From: Comamonas granuli NBRC 101663
Lineage (GTDB): Bacteria; Pseudomonadota; Gammaproteobacteria; Burkholderiales; Burkholderiaceae_C
Assembly: GCF_000739995.1 (NCBI RefSeq)
Contig: NZ_BBJX01000010.1
Coordinates: 62,001-126,000 of the forward strand
Length of the DNA: 64,000 bases
Direction of reading: 5' to 3'
Shown in pieces: positions 1 through 8,591 of this stretch (positions within the stretch are counted from its first letter, which is position 1; every line of letters starts with the position of its first letter). Under the pieces are notes generated by a model, which saw only the letters and a list, made by a program, of their open reading frames with translations, made no database searches and had not been told where the DNA came from. Position numbers and translations under genes: made by a program.

Positions 1-729
1 TCGGGCCGGGGCCGCAACGCCGTGCTGGCCGCGCCTTACGCCCCAGTGATGAACTTCCAGCAGCCGCAGGCGCGCACCGCCCGGCAGATGATGGACGACG
101 TGCTCACGCTCAACGGCATCCCGCTGGGCTGGGACATCGATTGGGGTCTCGCGGACTGGAACGTCCCGGCAGGCGTGTTCGTCCAGCAAGGAACGTGGAT
201 CGAGGCACTGACCACCATTGCCGGTGCCGTCGGCGGCTACCTGATCCCGCATCCGTCCGCGCAGAGCATCCGCGTGCGGCACCGCTATCCGGTCGCACCG
301 TGGGAGTGGGCCAGCGTCACACCGGATTTCGTGCTGCCGGTGGACGCCGTCGCCCGCGAGTCGCTGCGCTGGATCGAGAAGCCTGCGTACAACCGGGTGT
401 TCGTCTCGGGCCAGGACGTGGGCGTGCTCGGCCAAGTCACGCGCGCAGGAACAGCCGGTGACGTTCTGGCCCCGATGGTGGTCGATGCGCTGATCACCGA
501 TGTGGTGGCTGCGCGCCAGCGTGGCATCGCGCTGCTGGCCGACACCGGGCCGCAGATCGAAGTCAGCCTGCGCCTGCCGGTGCTGACTGAGACGGGGATC
601 ATCGAGCCGGGGGCCTTCGTCGAGTACCAGGACGGCAGCGTCACCCGGCTGGGCGTCGTGCGTTCCACGCAGGTCGAGGCCGGGATGCCCGAAGTCTGGC
701 AGACGCTGGGGGTGCAGAGCCATGCATAA
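1..729 (+). CDS. Phage tail hub/baseplate-type protein (5' end outside window)
   Basis: The reading frame is open from the first base, so the gene begins upstream; a GTG at 22 is only an internal possibility. The 242 visible codons show a mixed beta/alpha protein with a WDIDW stretch, a segment rich in hydrophobic strands ending in IRVRHRYP, and a carboxyl-terminal region about 'FVEYQDGSVTRLGVVRS'. This resembles the carboxyl half of siphophage tail hub or tail-assembly proteins that sit just before the lysis genes. It overlaps the next gene by 8 bases, which supports a single late transcript. Assignment to the tail is from family resemblance and position; the exact structural role is uncertain. 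Confidence 0.6.
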   Translation, partial: SGRGRNAVLAAPYAPVMNFQQPQARTARQMMDDVLTLNGIPLGWDIDWGLADWNVPAGVFVQQGTWIEALTTIAGAVGGYLIPHPSAQSIRVRHRYPVAPWEWASVTPDFVLPVDAVARESLRWIEKPAYNRVFVSGQDVGVLGQVTRAGTAGDVLAPMVVDALITDVVAARQRGIALLADTGPQIEVSLRLPVLTETGIIEPGAFVEYQDGSVTRLGVVRSTQVEAGMPEVWQTLGVQSHA

Positions 730-943
730 CCTGTACGACCAGTTCCGCCAACTCATCCCCGATCCTCCGCTGCAGGCGGGCACGGTGGTCAACGTTGGCA
801 ACGGCGTGGCGACCGTGGCCTTGCCCGGTGGCGGCCTGATCCGCGCGCGCGGCAGTGCCGTCGTCGGTCAGCAGGTGTTTGTCCGCGACGACGCCATCGA
901 GGGCGTCGCGCCCAGCCTGACGCTGGAGATCATCGAAATCTGA
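722..943 (+). CDS. Small phage tail-associated protein
   Basis: A 73-residue protein whose ATG overlaps the stop region of the preceding tail gene. The sequence is a small beta-barrel-like protein: strand-rich with many Gly and Val (VNVGNGVATVALPGG, then GSAVVGQQVFVRDDAIEG). Such short OB-like proteins commonly follow the tail hub gene in siphophages. No catalytic motif is visible. Role inferred from position only. It is followed by an 84-base gap before the lysis-region genes. Confidence 0.5.
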   Translation: MHNLYDQFRQLIPDPPLQAGTVVNVGNGVATVALPGGGLIRARGSAVVGQQVFVRDDAIEGVAPSLTLEIIEI

Positions 944-1027
944 ATCCCACACATCATTCTGTTCAACCCCGAACCCGCCTTGGTGCCCTGTGCATCAGGC
1001 GGGTTTCGTATTTCTGGAGACCCCCCA

Positions 1028-1330
1028 ATGACCGAAGAAAACCAACCCGCTGCCTTCGTGGAAAACATGCTGCTCTTGCGCCGCGAGGACTTTGACGAAC
1101 TGCTCGAACGCGCCGCCGAGCGTGGAGCCGAGCGTTGCCTCGCCCATCTCGGCCTCGAAAACGGCCACGCCGCGAAAGACATCCACGAGCTGCGTGACCT
1201 GCTGGAAGCGTGGCGCGATGCGCGCCGCACCGCATGGCAGACCACCATCAAGGCGCTGACCACGGGCCTGCTGGCGGCGTTGCTGGTCGGTGCCGCCATC
1301 AAGCTCAAGCTGCTGGGCGGTGCGCCATGA
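1028..1330 (+). CDS. Small membrane protein of the phage lysis region (DUF6127-like)
   Basis: A 100-residue protein. I chose the ATG at 1028 because CTGGAGA lies 8-14 bases upstream; an in-frame extension to 980 has no such site. Residues 1-65 are charged and helical (LLLRREDFDELLERAAERG, then HELRDLLEAWRDARR), and residues 72-95 form one hydrophobic segment (TTGLLAALLVGAAIKLKLL). This soluble-helix plus one-membrane-segment layout resembles the DUF6127 family found beside phage holins. Its stop overlaps the ATG of the next gene (ATGA), so the two are translationally coupled. It could be an antiholin or a holin accessory; that is inference. Confidence 0.5.
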   Translation: MTEENQPAAFVENMLLLRREDFDELLERAAERGAERCLAHLGLENGHAAKDIHELRDLLEAWRDARRTAWQTTIKALTTGLLAALLVGAAIKLKLLGGAP

Positions 1331-1554
1331 GTGCCCGGCGCCAACTGTGCCTGTTGGACGACTGGCGGCGAGTCGCGCGTCGGGCATGGAGCTTTCGCTT
1401 CTCTCTCGTCGCGGCCGTCTTCACGGTGGCGGAAGTGGTGGTTCCACTGTTCGGCGACGTGCTGCCGCGTGGGGTGTTCGTGCTGCTGGCCTTCAGCGCC
1501 AGCATCGGCGCGGCCATCGCACGGCTCGTCGCCCAGCCGGAGATGTACCGATGA
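1327..1554 (+). CDS. Putative holin, two membrane segments
   Basis: A 75-residue protein with a basic amino end (MSARRQLCLLDDWRRVARRAW) and two predicted membrane segments, about residues 23-43 and 48-68. Its size, topology and place immediately before an endolysin gene fit a phage holin, which opens the inner membrane at the end of the lytic cycle. Both ends overlap neighbours by ATGA (1327-1330 and 1551-1554), typical of a compact lysis cassette. No family-specific motif is visible, so the holin call rests on context and topology. Confidence 0.6.
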   Translation: MSARRQLCLLDDWRRVARRAWSFRFSLVAAVFTVAEVVVPLFGDVLPRGVFVLLAFSASIGAAIARLVAQPEMYR

Positions 1555-2054
1555 TCCGGCCACCGCAACGCAGAACCGTGGCCGCGCTGACGCTGTCCGC
1601 CGCCGCGCTGGTCGGCATCGTGCTGCACGAGGGATACACCGACCGCGCGGTGATCCCGGTCAAGGGTGATGTGCCGACCATCGGCTTCGGCACGACTTCG
1701 GGCGTGAAGATCGGTGACACCATCACGCCGCCGAAGGCGCTGGCCCGGGCGCTCACCGACATGCAGCAGTTCGAGGGCGCATTGAAGCAATGCGTCACCG
1801 TGCCCCTGGCCCAGCACGAGTACGACGCGCTGGTGAGCTTCTCCTACAACGTCGGCAGCAGCGCGTTCTGCAAGTCCACGCTGGTCAAAAAGCTCAACGC
1901 CGAGGACTACGCCGGAGCCTGCGCCGAGCTACTGCGCTGGCGCTTCTTCCAGGGCAAGGACTGTGCACTGCCTGCCAATGCCCGGCTCTGCGGCGGGCTG
2001 GCCATACGTCGGCAAGCCGAGTACCGCCAATGTCTCGGGGAAGGTGCCCCATGA
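1551..2054 (+). CDS. SAR-type phage lysozyme (glycoside hydrolase 24)
   Basis: A 167-residue muramidase that cleaves peptidoglycan. The amino end (residues 9-25, VAALTLSAAALVGIVL) is a weakly hydrophobic, Ala/Gly/Ser-rich segment typical of a signal-arrest-release anchor, so export would be through Sec and activation by membrane depolarisation. The catalytic glutamate is E27 in HEGYTD, followed by GDVPTIGFGTT (D40, T43), the usual E/D/T arrangement of P21/P1-like lysozymes. The later block LVSFSYNVGSSAFCKSTL is the conserved family helix, and several cysteines suggest disulphides. Start and stop overlap holin and Rz genes by ATGA. Confident call. Confidence 0.9.
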   Translation: MIRPPQRRTVAALTLSAAALVGIVLHEGYTDRAVIPVKGDVPTIGFGTTSGVKIGDTITPPKALARALTDMQQFEGALKQCVTVPLAQHEYDALVSFSYNVGSSAFCKSTLVKKLNAEDYAGACAELLRWRFFQGKDCALPANARLCGGLAIRRQAEYRQCLGEGAP

Positions 2055-2548
2055 CGCTGATCCCTTGGCCTTATCGCCCACTGGCCTTGGCTGCGCTGGC
2101 GGTTGCGCTGATCGGATTCGGCTGGGTGAAGGGCGCGAGCCGCGTTCAAGCGCAGTGGGATGCCGCCGTCCAGCAACAAACCCTGCAGACCGCTGCCACT
2201 CGCCAACGTCAGGCGCAAACCACCGTCAAGGTCGTCACCGAGTACGTCGACCGCGTCCGCGTCGTCCGCGAAAAGGGCGACACCATCATCAAGGAAGTTC
2301 TCGTCTATGTGCCCGTTGAAGCCGATGCTGCTTGCACTATCAACCGTGGCTTTGTGCGCCTGCACGACGCTGCCGCCGCCGGTGAGCTGCTCAAGCCCGC
2401 CGGAGATGCTGATGCGCCCGCCGCAGGCCTTGCGCTCTCTGCCGTCGCCGGAACCGTCGCAGGCAACTACCAGTCCTGCCACGAAAACGCCGAGCAACTG
2501 AGGGCGTTGCAGGCGTGGGTCAGGGAGATGGCTGCCCCCGCGAGGTGA
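2051..2548 (+). CDS. Rz-like inner-membrane spanin
   Basis: A 165-residue i-spanin. Residues 9-25 (RPLALAALAVALIGFGW) form a single amino-terminal membrane anchor, followed by a long helical periplasmic region rich in Gln, Ala and Arg (AAVQQQTLQTAATRQRQAQ), as in lambda Rz and P2 LysB-type proteins. It starts by ATGA overlap with the lysozyme gene. Rz proteins act with an outer-membrane lipoprotein (Rz1) to disrupt the outer membrane in the last step of lysis; that partner is encoded inside this gene in another frame. The carboxyl half is unusually Ala/Asp rich and less conserved-looking. Confidence 0.8.
   Translation: MTLIPWPYRPLALAALAVALIGFGWVKGASRVQAQWDAAVQQQTLQTAATRQRQAQTTVKVVTEYVDRVRVVREKGDTIIKEVLVYVPVEADAACTINRGFVRLHDAAAAGELLKPAGDADAPAAGLALSAVAGTVAGNYQSCHENAEQLRALQAWVREMAAPAR
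2307..2501 (+). CDS. Rz1-like o-spanin lipoprotein nested inside Rz
   Basis: A 64-residue frame lies wholly inside the Rz gene, shifted in frame. It begins MCPLKPMLLALSTVALCAC: a basic start, a hydrophobic stretch, and a lipobox in which L16-C17-A18 precedes the acceptor C19. The mature part is short and proline-rich (TTLPPPVS, then PSPEPSQ), exactly as in lambda Rz1. A second start at 2325 is possible. Embedded Rz1 genes are usual for Rz/Rz1 spanin pairs. Its position after the lysozyme makes it the last gene of the lysis cassette. Confidence 0.8.
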   Translation: MCPLKPMLLALSTVALCACTTLPPPVSCSSPPEMLMRPPQALRSLPSPEPSQATTSPATKTPSN

Positions 2549-2753
2549 GAAATCCGTGGGGCAGACCATTGAGCCTGAACTGCGGCGCTGAGTCTATGGC
2601 AGCGGGAAGGTGTTGCTCGGCCTCGTGGCGCGGCGCGAGGCTGAGACGCCCCTGATCCTGCAAGCCACGGCTGGCTGATGGCCCATATCTAGGCACAACA
2701 AGCATATTCATGATAAAATATGCTTTAGATGAATTATCAGAATAGGCAAGATC
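2549..2753. other. Intergenic region between phage lysis genes and the XRE regulator
   Basis: A 205-base gap with no convincing coding frame. Its last 55 bases are AT-rich, in contrast to the GC-rich neighbours, and hold the palindrome described separately. The rest contains no recognisable tRNA, terminator or attachment site. This is the junction between phage late genes and cargo. Confidence 0.6.
2700..2725. promoter_or_regulatory. AT-rich palindromic operator before the XRE gene
   Basis: A perfect 9-bp inverted repeat, AAGCATATT (2700-2708) and AATATGCTT (2717-2725), with an 8-base centre. It lies 28 bases before the GTG start of the XRE gene, in the only AT-rich stretch nearby. Placement and symmetry fit an autoregulatory operator for that protein. 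Binding is inferred. Confidence 0.55.
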
Positions 2754-3089
2754 GTGGCTTTCGAGAGCGTTGAAGAACTCATCCGGGCGGCGCGCAATGG
2801 GCGCAGTCAGAAGGAATTCGCCGATCTGCTGGAGGTCGATCAGTCGATGGTGAGCAAGTACGAACGGGGCAAGGCCAGTCCGCCGATCAGCGTCATCAAC
2901 CGCTGTATGCGTCTGGTGCATACCGCCCAGGGCGAGGCGGCGCCGTCGGCGGAACAGCTCGCCGACCGCGTGCGCGAATCCTTGGCCGATCCGAAATTGG
3001 GTCAAGTGCGCTCGGCGCTATCCCGCTTGGTGGACGCCTTCGCGTCCGAAAACGCGCAGGCCCGTTCGTCGGGCGCTGCGCCGCAATGA
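2754..3089 (+). CDS. XRE-family (Cro/CI-type) transcriptional regulator
   Basis: A 111-residue DNA-binding protein. Residues 6-60 form a helix-turn-helix of the XRE type: IRAARNGRSQKEFADLL, then EVDQSMVSKYERGKASPP, in which QKEFADLLEVDQSMVSKYE is the recognition unit. The carboxyl part is a helical dimerisation-like region (ADRVRESLADPKLGQV). GTG at 2754 is the most likely start; there is no good in-frame ATG upstream. It stands 13 bases before the DUF5131 gene on the same strand and probably forms an operon with it, likely controlling itself through the palindrome at 2700-2725. Confidence 0.75.
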   Translation: MAFESVEELIRAARNGRSQKEFADLLEVDQSMVSKYERGKASPPISVINRCMRLVHTAQGEAAPSAEQLADRVRESLADPKLGQVRSALSRLVDAFASENAQARSSGAAPQ

Positions 3090-3102
3090 CATAGGAGGCC
3101 GT

Positions 3103-3855
3103 ATGGCAACGCAATCAACCATCGAATGGACGGAGCAGACGTGGAATCCCACCACCGGCTGCACCAAGGTCTCTCCGGGTTGTAAGAACTGCTATGCCGA
3201 AGTGATGGCGCGGCGGCTGCACGCGATGGGCGCGCCCGGTTACGAGAACGAGTTCAAGCTCACCGTGCATGAGAACCGACTAGAGCAGCCACTGCTGCGC
3301 AAGAAGCCCACCACGTACTTCGTGAACAGCATGAGCGACCTGTTCCACGAGGCTGTTTCGGACAAGTTCCTCGACCGCGTGTTCTCGATCATCGAGACCA
3401 CGCCGCACCACACCTACCAAATCCTCACCAAGCGCGCCGAGCGCCTGCCGGAGTATTTCGCGCGCCGGGCTTGCCCGCAGAACGTGTGGCTGGGCGTATC
3501 GGTGGAGGACAAGAAGTACGGCGTGCCGCGCATCGACCATCTGCGCAAGGTGGACGCGCACATCCGTTTCCTCTCGGTGGAGCCGCTGCTGGAGGACTTG
3601 GGCCGCATCAACCTGAGCGACATCCACTGGGTCATCGTCGGCGGTGAATCAGGCCACAAGGCGCGCCCGATGCGCGAGGAGTGGGTGGCCAACGTGCAGG
3701 TGCAGGCCGAGGCCGCTGGCGCGGCGTTCTTCTTCAAGCAGTGGGGCGGTTGGGGCGCGGACGGCGTCAAGCGCCACAAGAAGGCGAACGGTCGCGTCTT
3801 CCGTGGCCGCACATGGGACGACTACCCGCAGCAGGCTGCGGAAACGCAGCTATAA
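3103..3855 (+). CDS. DUF5131 / phage Gp37-Gp68 family three-Cys protein
   Basis: A 250-residue protein of the DUF5131 (phage Gp37/Gp68) family. The hallmark is C20-x6-C27-x2-C30 in GCTKVSPGCKNCYAE, resembling an iron-sulphur or radical-SAM-like motif. Other family blocks are IEWTEQTWNPTTGC at the start, YFVNSMSDLFHE, WLGVSVED, FLSVEPLLEDLG and WVIVGGESGH. A ribosome site (AGGAGG) lies 7 bases before the ATG. The biochemical role is unknown. Relatives are commonly found beside TcmP, the 'three-Cys-motif partner', and here TcmP converges with it so that the two 3' ends overlap by 6 bases (3850-3855). Confidence 0.85.
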   Translation: MATQSTIEWTEQTWNPTTGCTKVSPGCKNCYAEVMARRLHAMGAPGYENEFKLTVHENRLEQPLLRKKPTTYFVNSMSDLFHEAVSDKFLDRVFSIIETTPHHTYQILTKRAERLPEYFARRACPQNVWLGVSVEDKKYGVPRIDHLRKVDAHIRFLSVEPLLEDLGRINLSDIHWVIVGGESGHKARPMREEWVANVQVQAEAAGAAFFFKQWGGWGADGVKRHKKANGRVFRGRTWDDYPQQAAETQL

Positions 3856-4761
3856 CGTGTCCAGAATGTCTTTGGCGATCTTCATCGCCAACCCGTACGC
3901 CTTCGGTGTTGGATTGGACGCCGCGAAGTAGAGCGCGAAAAGTGGCGCGCCGCTCGGGTTCTTTGAATCGCCTCCCTGATACAGCACCTTGGGTTCGGTG
4001 ACAGCGGGAAACAGCCCCTTCAATCGCTTGGACACGAACTCCAGCATCTGCCGGTGATCGGTTTCGCGCACATCGCCATTGCTGCCACCGAACAGATCGG
4101 TCTGCCGATTCTGAGCGTAAAATACCTGACGCCATTCATCGGTGCCGAGCACGCGCGTCAATGACGCTTCCTTGTCGGCATCCAGCGCGTCGGCATTCTT
4201 GGCGGCTTGTCGGTACAGCCCGGCATACGGGAATAGGTACCAGACATCTATTGCGCCAGTCTTGGAAATCGCTTCCAGCGTCGACCACTCAACGTGCATT
4301 CCGAACGGATCAAGAAACAGCACGGCCCGTTCACTGTTCCACTGATGCTGGCTGCACAGCGTTTTCAACGCTGTGTTGGCATCGCTTTGGATCACTTCGA
4401 TGGTCTTACCCGGAAATTCCGCACCAAGCGCATTCAGGGCAGCCAGCTTCTTCGGGCGCAATTCGATGAAGCAGAACTTGTGGAACGATGGGTTGGCCGT
4501 CAATGCCCTGCGCGCGGAACCATCGATGCTCTTCTTCTCGCCGTCCACCTTGATGTCGCAACGGCCCGTACCAGCGAAAGCATCGATGTAGAGCCGAGTA
4601 AAGCTCTGCTTGCTGAGGGCCGTGTTGAAAGCCACGAGGTACTTCTCCAGCGCCTCCAGCTTGATGCGCGTCCAGACACCCCCAAAAGAATGCTGATCCT
4701 CTGAACTCCTTTCGAGATCGTCGTCAAGCAGGCCATCGTCCCCATCGATCAGTTTTCCCAT
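3850..4761 (-). CDS. tcmP: Three-Cys-motif partner protein TcmP
   Basis: A 303-residue protein starting at the ATG at 4761, chosen for the GGGGGAG site 6 bases upstream; an in-frame extension to 4830 lacks one and would overlap TIR. Residues 57-66 (LYIDAFAGTG) look like the SAM-binding loop of a Rossmann methyltransferase; E100 in CFIELRPKK and DPFG at 151-154 (LFLDPFGMHVEW) match later motifs of that fold. TcmP is known as the partner of three-Cys (DUF5131) proteins, but its reaction is not established. Here it is the last gene of the defence operon, 20 bases after TIR, and converges with the DUF5131 gene. Confidence 0.85.
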   Translation of the reverse strand: MGKLIDGDDGLLDDDLERSSEDQHSFGGVWTRIKLEALEKYLVAFNTALSKQSFTRLYIDAFAGTGRCDIKVDGEKKSIDGSARRALTANPSFHKFCFIELRPKKLAALNALGAEFPGKTIEVIQSDANTALKTLCSQHQWNSERAVLFLDPFGMHVEWSTLEAISKTGAIDVWYLFPYAGLYRQAAKNADALDADKEASLTRVLGTDEWRQVFYAQNRQTDLFGGSNGDVRETDHRQMLEFVSKRLKGLFPAVTEPKVLYQGGDSKNPSGAPLFALYFAASNPTPKAYGLAMKIAKDILDTL

Positions 4762-4781
4762 CGTGTCTCCCCCGCATCGGT

Positions 4782-5735
4782 TTATTGCGCCTGCTGGATC
4801 GCCCGACGCAGCGATGCAGAGACATCCCACACATGGGACTGGCCGCCTATGTACTTGGAAACCTTGATGTGATTATTGCTTTCCAGCAGGTTCAGCACGA
4901 AGTCGACGAAGGCGCGGGGCTTGCCGACTCGCGTTGCCAGTTCTTCATTCTGGCGGACATCCTCGTTGACCAGCAGCGCGGCAATCCGGCCAACCACATC
5001 CTGATAGCCATCGACATACGCCTGCGCGAACTCCTGAAAGCCGTAGTCCGTCAGAACGACATGCGACAGCGGCGCGCCGAGAACGCGCCCGATCTTGATG
5101 TAGTCGTGCTGTTCGAGAATGTCCAGCGAGTCGAGCAGTTCCTGTTGCGGCACATCTTGAAGCGCGGGTTCGGCGCGCAGCCGATCCCAATCCACAAGAC
5201 CTGCGTCCTCGTCGATCTGCACTCTCGCAATGACGCGCAAGGCCAAGTCATCAACCCGCGTCAGGCCGGAGATCAAGGGTGCAGACCCGGAGAACCGGGC
5301 GGGCGGCTGGCCGATGGTCGGCTTGTCGTCCACGTCGAAGATGGCCGACAGGATGCGCTGCAAGCTCTGGTCGTAGTCGGCGAGGTCATCGACCTTCTGC
5401 CATAGGGTGGATCGCAGGCTTTCGGGTACTTCGCAATCGTCGATGACGACGGGGATCAGCCGCGTTCCACGACTGATCCTGTTGACCACCGAGGTGTTCA
5501 GTTCCTCTCGAACCCAAGGCTTCTGGACACTGACCTTGGACAAGACAACGATCACGGCTCGCGCCTCTTTCAGTCCTTCCTCGAAGATCTTGTCCACCAG
5601 ACTGTCGCCCGGTTTCATCTCCCACTGGTCGAGCCACGCATCGACGCCATTCTTGCGCAAGCGCCGCGCGAACTCGACGACGAAGCGATCCTTGTCCTCG
5701 CTAGCGTGGCTGACGAAGACCTTGGGCGCGCTCAT
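4782..5735 (-). CDS. TIR-domain protein with tandem winged-helix tail
   Basis: A 317-residue protein. Residues 1-135 are a TIR domain: [12 protein letters not shown] at the start (strand A and AA loop), [15 protein letters not shown] (BB loop region), [10 protein letters not shown], then W74-x3-E78 in KPWVREELN, where the Glu is the expected NAD-cleaving residue. Residues 160-317 look like two winged-helix units ([33 protein letters not shown]), perhaps for sensing or partner contact. Bacterial TIR effectors deplete NAD during phage infection. The gene starts inside the end of the DUF499 ATPase gene (ATGA at 5732-5735), so production of the two is coupled. Confidence 0.85.
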   Translation of the reverse strand: MSAPKVFVSHASEDKDRFVVEFARRLRKNGVDAWLDQWEMKPGDSLVDKIFEEGLKEARAVIVVLSKVSVQKPWVREELNTSVVNRISRGTRLIPVVIDDCEVPESLRSTLWQKVDDLADYDQSLQRILSAIFDVDDKPTIGQPPARFSGSAPLISGLTRVDDLALRVIARVQIDEDAGLVDWDRLRAEPALQDVPQQELLDSLDILEQHDYIKIGRVLGAPLSHVVLTDYGFQEFAQAYVDGYQDVVGRIAALLVNEDVRQNEELATRVGKPRAFVDFVLNLLESNNHIKVSKYIGGQSHVWDVSASLRRAIQQAQ

Positions 5736-8587
5736 TCGCCCGCCTCGAATTCCGCGCTCTTGAACTTCAGCACGTTGCAGTTCTCCTTCACCGCGCGCTG
5801 AAGGCCATCATCGAAGCCGGTTGGCGATTCCGCCTGAATCTCAATGGCGATCCGCACCTTCACGCCGGGGCGTAGGGTGAACTGCTGCACCACCTCGTCC
5901 ACCAGATCGGCGAACTGCCGCTTGGCCTGAATCGGGTCGAGGTCGATGCTGGCGTAGAACTGCTTCTTGGCGCTCGGTGCACCGCTGCCGGTCGAAGTGC
6001 CGCTCTGGCCGGAGTCCTCGACGCGCGGCGGAATTTTTCCGTCACCCGTCACCAAGACCGTCGTCGCAGAGCCTCCTGCATTGGCGACACTGGCACGAGA
6101 TGCTTCCTCGGCCGCACGCAGGCTCTCCATGTAAGCGGCTGCGGTGAGCGGTTCAATCAGCAGCAGCGACGAATCCATGATCAGCGACGTGCGCTTGCCG
6201 TAGCTGAAGCCCACGTAGCGCACCTTGTCGCCGTCCGGCTCCTTGCCCTGCGCGAAGCCGAAGAACTCTCGGCTGTCCGCGCCAGCGCCCATCGTAGTCT
6301 GGAACACCGCGTCGTCCTTTAGGCGCGGCAAGTAGAGCTGCTGGCAACTCTGCTGCCACACGTTGAGGGCGCTGGCGTCCTTGGCATCGTCCTTCCAGAA
6401 CCAGTCCTTCAGCACCTTGGCCAGATGGATCGGTGCCCATTCGCTGATGAGCAGTTCGTTTTCCTTGAGCACGCGCTCGATTTCCTGCGACCAGTTCTGC
6501 GCGCCGGGGTTGAGCGGGAAGTGCTCCCACTTCACTTCGGACAGCCCCTTGCCAGGGCGGGCTTCCTGCACCGGCGCGACCAGCCATTTGTAGGTTTCGC
6601 GGATCATGCGCCGCGCCGTTTCCTCGGCCTGATCCAGGCTGGCTTGCGCCTGCTTGGCCATCAGGTTGTCGAGGACGATGCGGTTGTCCTTGTAGTCGCC
6701 GACGATACTGCGCCACGCGAGGTGCGAGCGGACATGATCCTTCAGGCGGCTCACGCTGTCGTAGTCTGCCGCCACGAAGATCAGGCGGTTCTGCTTGAAG
6801 CGGGGCTGGTCGCCGCGCTTCTTCAGAATCTCGGTCGCGCGATCAATGGCCAGGCTCTGGCCGCTCTTGCTGAAGGCCGCATCCGGCGGCAGCACCACCA
6901 GCCGCAGCGCCCAGTCGTCGGGCACGTCGCCGCTGCCGGTGAAGATGTGGATGCCGCCGAACACCCCGCTGGCAAAGCTCTTCTGCACGCGGTCGCGGAT
7001 GGCGGGGAACACGTCCTCCTTGTCCTGAAAGCGGCGCTTGCGCTCTTCCATCTCGCGCCGCAGGTTCGGGCGCGTGTCCAGCCAGAAGCGGTTGTTGGCG
7101 GCGTTCAGATAGTGCAGCCGGTCGCCCAAGCGCCGCAGTGCATCCTTGAACAGGTTGGGCTGCTGGCCGGGCTGGGCCACGCCCAAGATCACACGCTCCA
7201 GCTCTAGGCCGCGCACGCCCTGGTTGGATGTGCTGGGCGCGCTGCCCAGAAAGATGGCGCGCGCGGCGCGGCGGCAGGCTTGCACGCTGCCGAAACGGGT
7301 GTCCTTGTTCTCGATCTCCCAGGTCTCCGAACGCTCACCATCCACGTCGCGCTCGATCACCGGCGTCCAGCCCTGCGGCAGGTAGTACAGCACTTCGTTC
7401 AGTGTGTCGGCATCCATCAGTGGAAAGCTGCCGGGCATGATCAGCGGGTCGTTGTTGCCGTCCTTCCACAGGCGGTGGATCACCTTCGCCATCAACTTCA
7501 GCACGCCGCGCGTGCGCTGGAAGTTGTCCAGCGTTGACCAGTCCTCGTAGAGACGGTCGAACACCTCGGGGTGGATCGGATAGGCGTGCGCCAGCCGCTC
7601 CAGGTACTTGCTGTCCTGCGTCTCCTGCGGGAAGTCGTCGCGGTTCTCGATGTAGTAGTCCGCGAACGACCGGCAGACAGACTCCATCACCAGCTTGTCG
7701 TTGATGTTGCTGAACAGGCGGCGGCGCACGATCTCGAATGCTTCTTCGGTGGCCACCGGCTTCCACAGCGCCTGGATGCGCCCGAAGTAGTGCGAAAGAG
7801 AAGCCAGAGCCTTCTCGCCGCGCTGGCTGCCCGCTTCCTTGGCGGATTCCGGCAGCGAGGCCAGCAACACGGCGGTCGGAACGGCCTTCAAGGCTTCCGT
7901 CAGTGCCTGCACGAAGCTGAGGTTGGAGTCGAAGGTGCCGCCCGACAGCGCCTTGCCTTCCTCGAACTGGCGCACATAGGCCACCAGCTCGTCGATCAGG
8001 ATGACGCAGGGCGCATAGCGGCCCAGCAGATCGGCCAGCACATCCTTGCCCGGCGACGTGCCCGATGCGTCGGCCTCCGCCACCAGAGCGTAACCCTCGG
8101 CCCCGCCCAGTTGCCATGCCAAGTCGCCCCACAGCGTGCGGATGCTCTGTCCGTTTTTCAGGACGGGCTGGTTGGGCGAGGACTTGATGCCGTCGAGCAC
8201 CGCGATGCGCGCCTTGGGCAGTTCCGTCACGCCCGCCGCGTCGAGGATGGCGGGAACGCCCTGCAAGTCGCTGGCGGGCGCTTCGCCCTTGGCGAGGTGA
8301 TAGACCGCCAGCATAGTGTGCGTCTTGCCGCCGCCGAACGCGGTTTGAAGCTGGATCACCGGGTCGCCGCCCTTGCCCGCAAGGCGCTTGACCACCGAGT
8401 CCAGCAACAGCCCCATGCCTTCGGTGATGAAGGTGCGCTGGAAGAACAGCGCCGGGTTCTGGTATTCCGCGTTGGCCGAGCCCGCATGCACGCGCGACAG
8501 GTCAGCGGCGAATTCGGCCTGCTGGAACTTGCCTTCCCGCACATCGGAGTGCGGTTCCGCGATTTCGCGCCAAGGTTTGATGGTCAT
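5732..8587 (-). CDS. DUF499 AAA+ ATPase of the defence operon
   Basis: A 951-residue ATPase of the DUF499 family. I start at the ATG at 8587, with GGAGGG upstream; a longer frame would overlap the Hsp70-like gene. Walker A is AFGGGKTH (83-90) and Walker B is [13 protein letters not shown] with D199-E200. A long helical middle ([22 protein letters not shown]) and a carboxyl region about [20 protein letters not shown] follow a Gly/Ser-rich linker. DUF499 proteins recur beside DUF1156 methyltransferases and helicases in defence islands; in this operon all three are present. It is likely the motor or switch of the complex. Overlaps TIR by 4 bases. Confidence 0.85.
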   Translation of the reverse strand: MTIKPWREIAEPHSDVREGKFQQAEFAADLSRVHAGSANAEYQNPALFFQRTFITEGMGLLLDSVVKRLAGKGGDPVIQLQTAFGGGKTHTMLAVYHLAKGEAPASDLQGVPAILDAAGVTELPKARIAVLDGIKSSPNQPVLKNGQSIRTLWGDLAWQLGGAEGYALVAEADASGTSPGKDVLADLLGRYAPCVILIDELVAYVRQFEEGKALSGGTFDSNLSFVQALTEALKAVPTAVLLASLPESAKEAGSQRGEKALASLSHYFGRIQALWKPVATEEAFEIVRRRLFSNINDKLVMESVCRSFADYYIENRDDFPQETQDSKYLERLAHAYPIHPEVFDRLYEDWSTLDNFQRTRGVLKLMAKVIHRLWKDGNNDPLIMPGSFPLMDADTLNEVLYYLPQGWTPVIERDVDGERSETWEIENKDTRFGSVQACRRAARAIFLGSAPSTSNQGVRGLELERVILGVAQPGQQPNLFKDALRRLGDRLHYLNAANNRFWLDTRPNLRREMEERKRRFQDKEDVFPAIRDRVQKSFASGVFGGIHIFTGSGDVPDDWALRLVVLPPDAAFSKSGQSLAIDRATEILKKRGDQPRFKQNRLIFVAADYDSVSRLKDHVRSHLAWRSIVGDYKDNRIVLDNLMAKQAQASLDQAEETARRMIRETYKWLVAPVQEARPGKGLSEVKWEHFPLNPGAQNWSQEIERVLKENELLISEWAPIHLAKVLKDWFWKDDAKDASALNVWQQSCQQLYLPRLKDDAVFQTTMGAGADSREFFGFAQGKEPDGDKVRYVGFSYGKRTSLIMDSSLLLIEPLTAAAYMESLRAAEEASRASVANAGGSATTVLVTGDGKIPPRVEDSGQSGTSTGSGAPSAKKQFYASIDLDPIQAKRQFADLVDEVVQQFTLRPGVKVRIAIEIQAESPTGFDDGLQRAVKENCNVLKFKSAEFEAGE

Positions 8588-8591
8588 GCTG

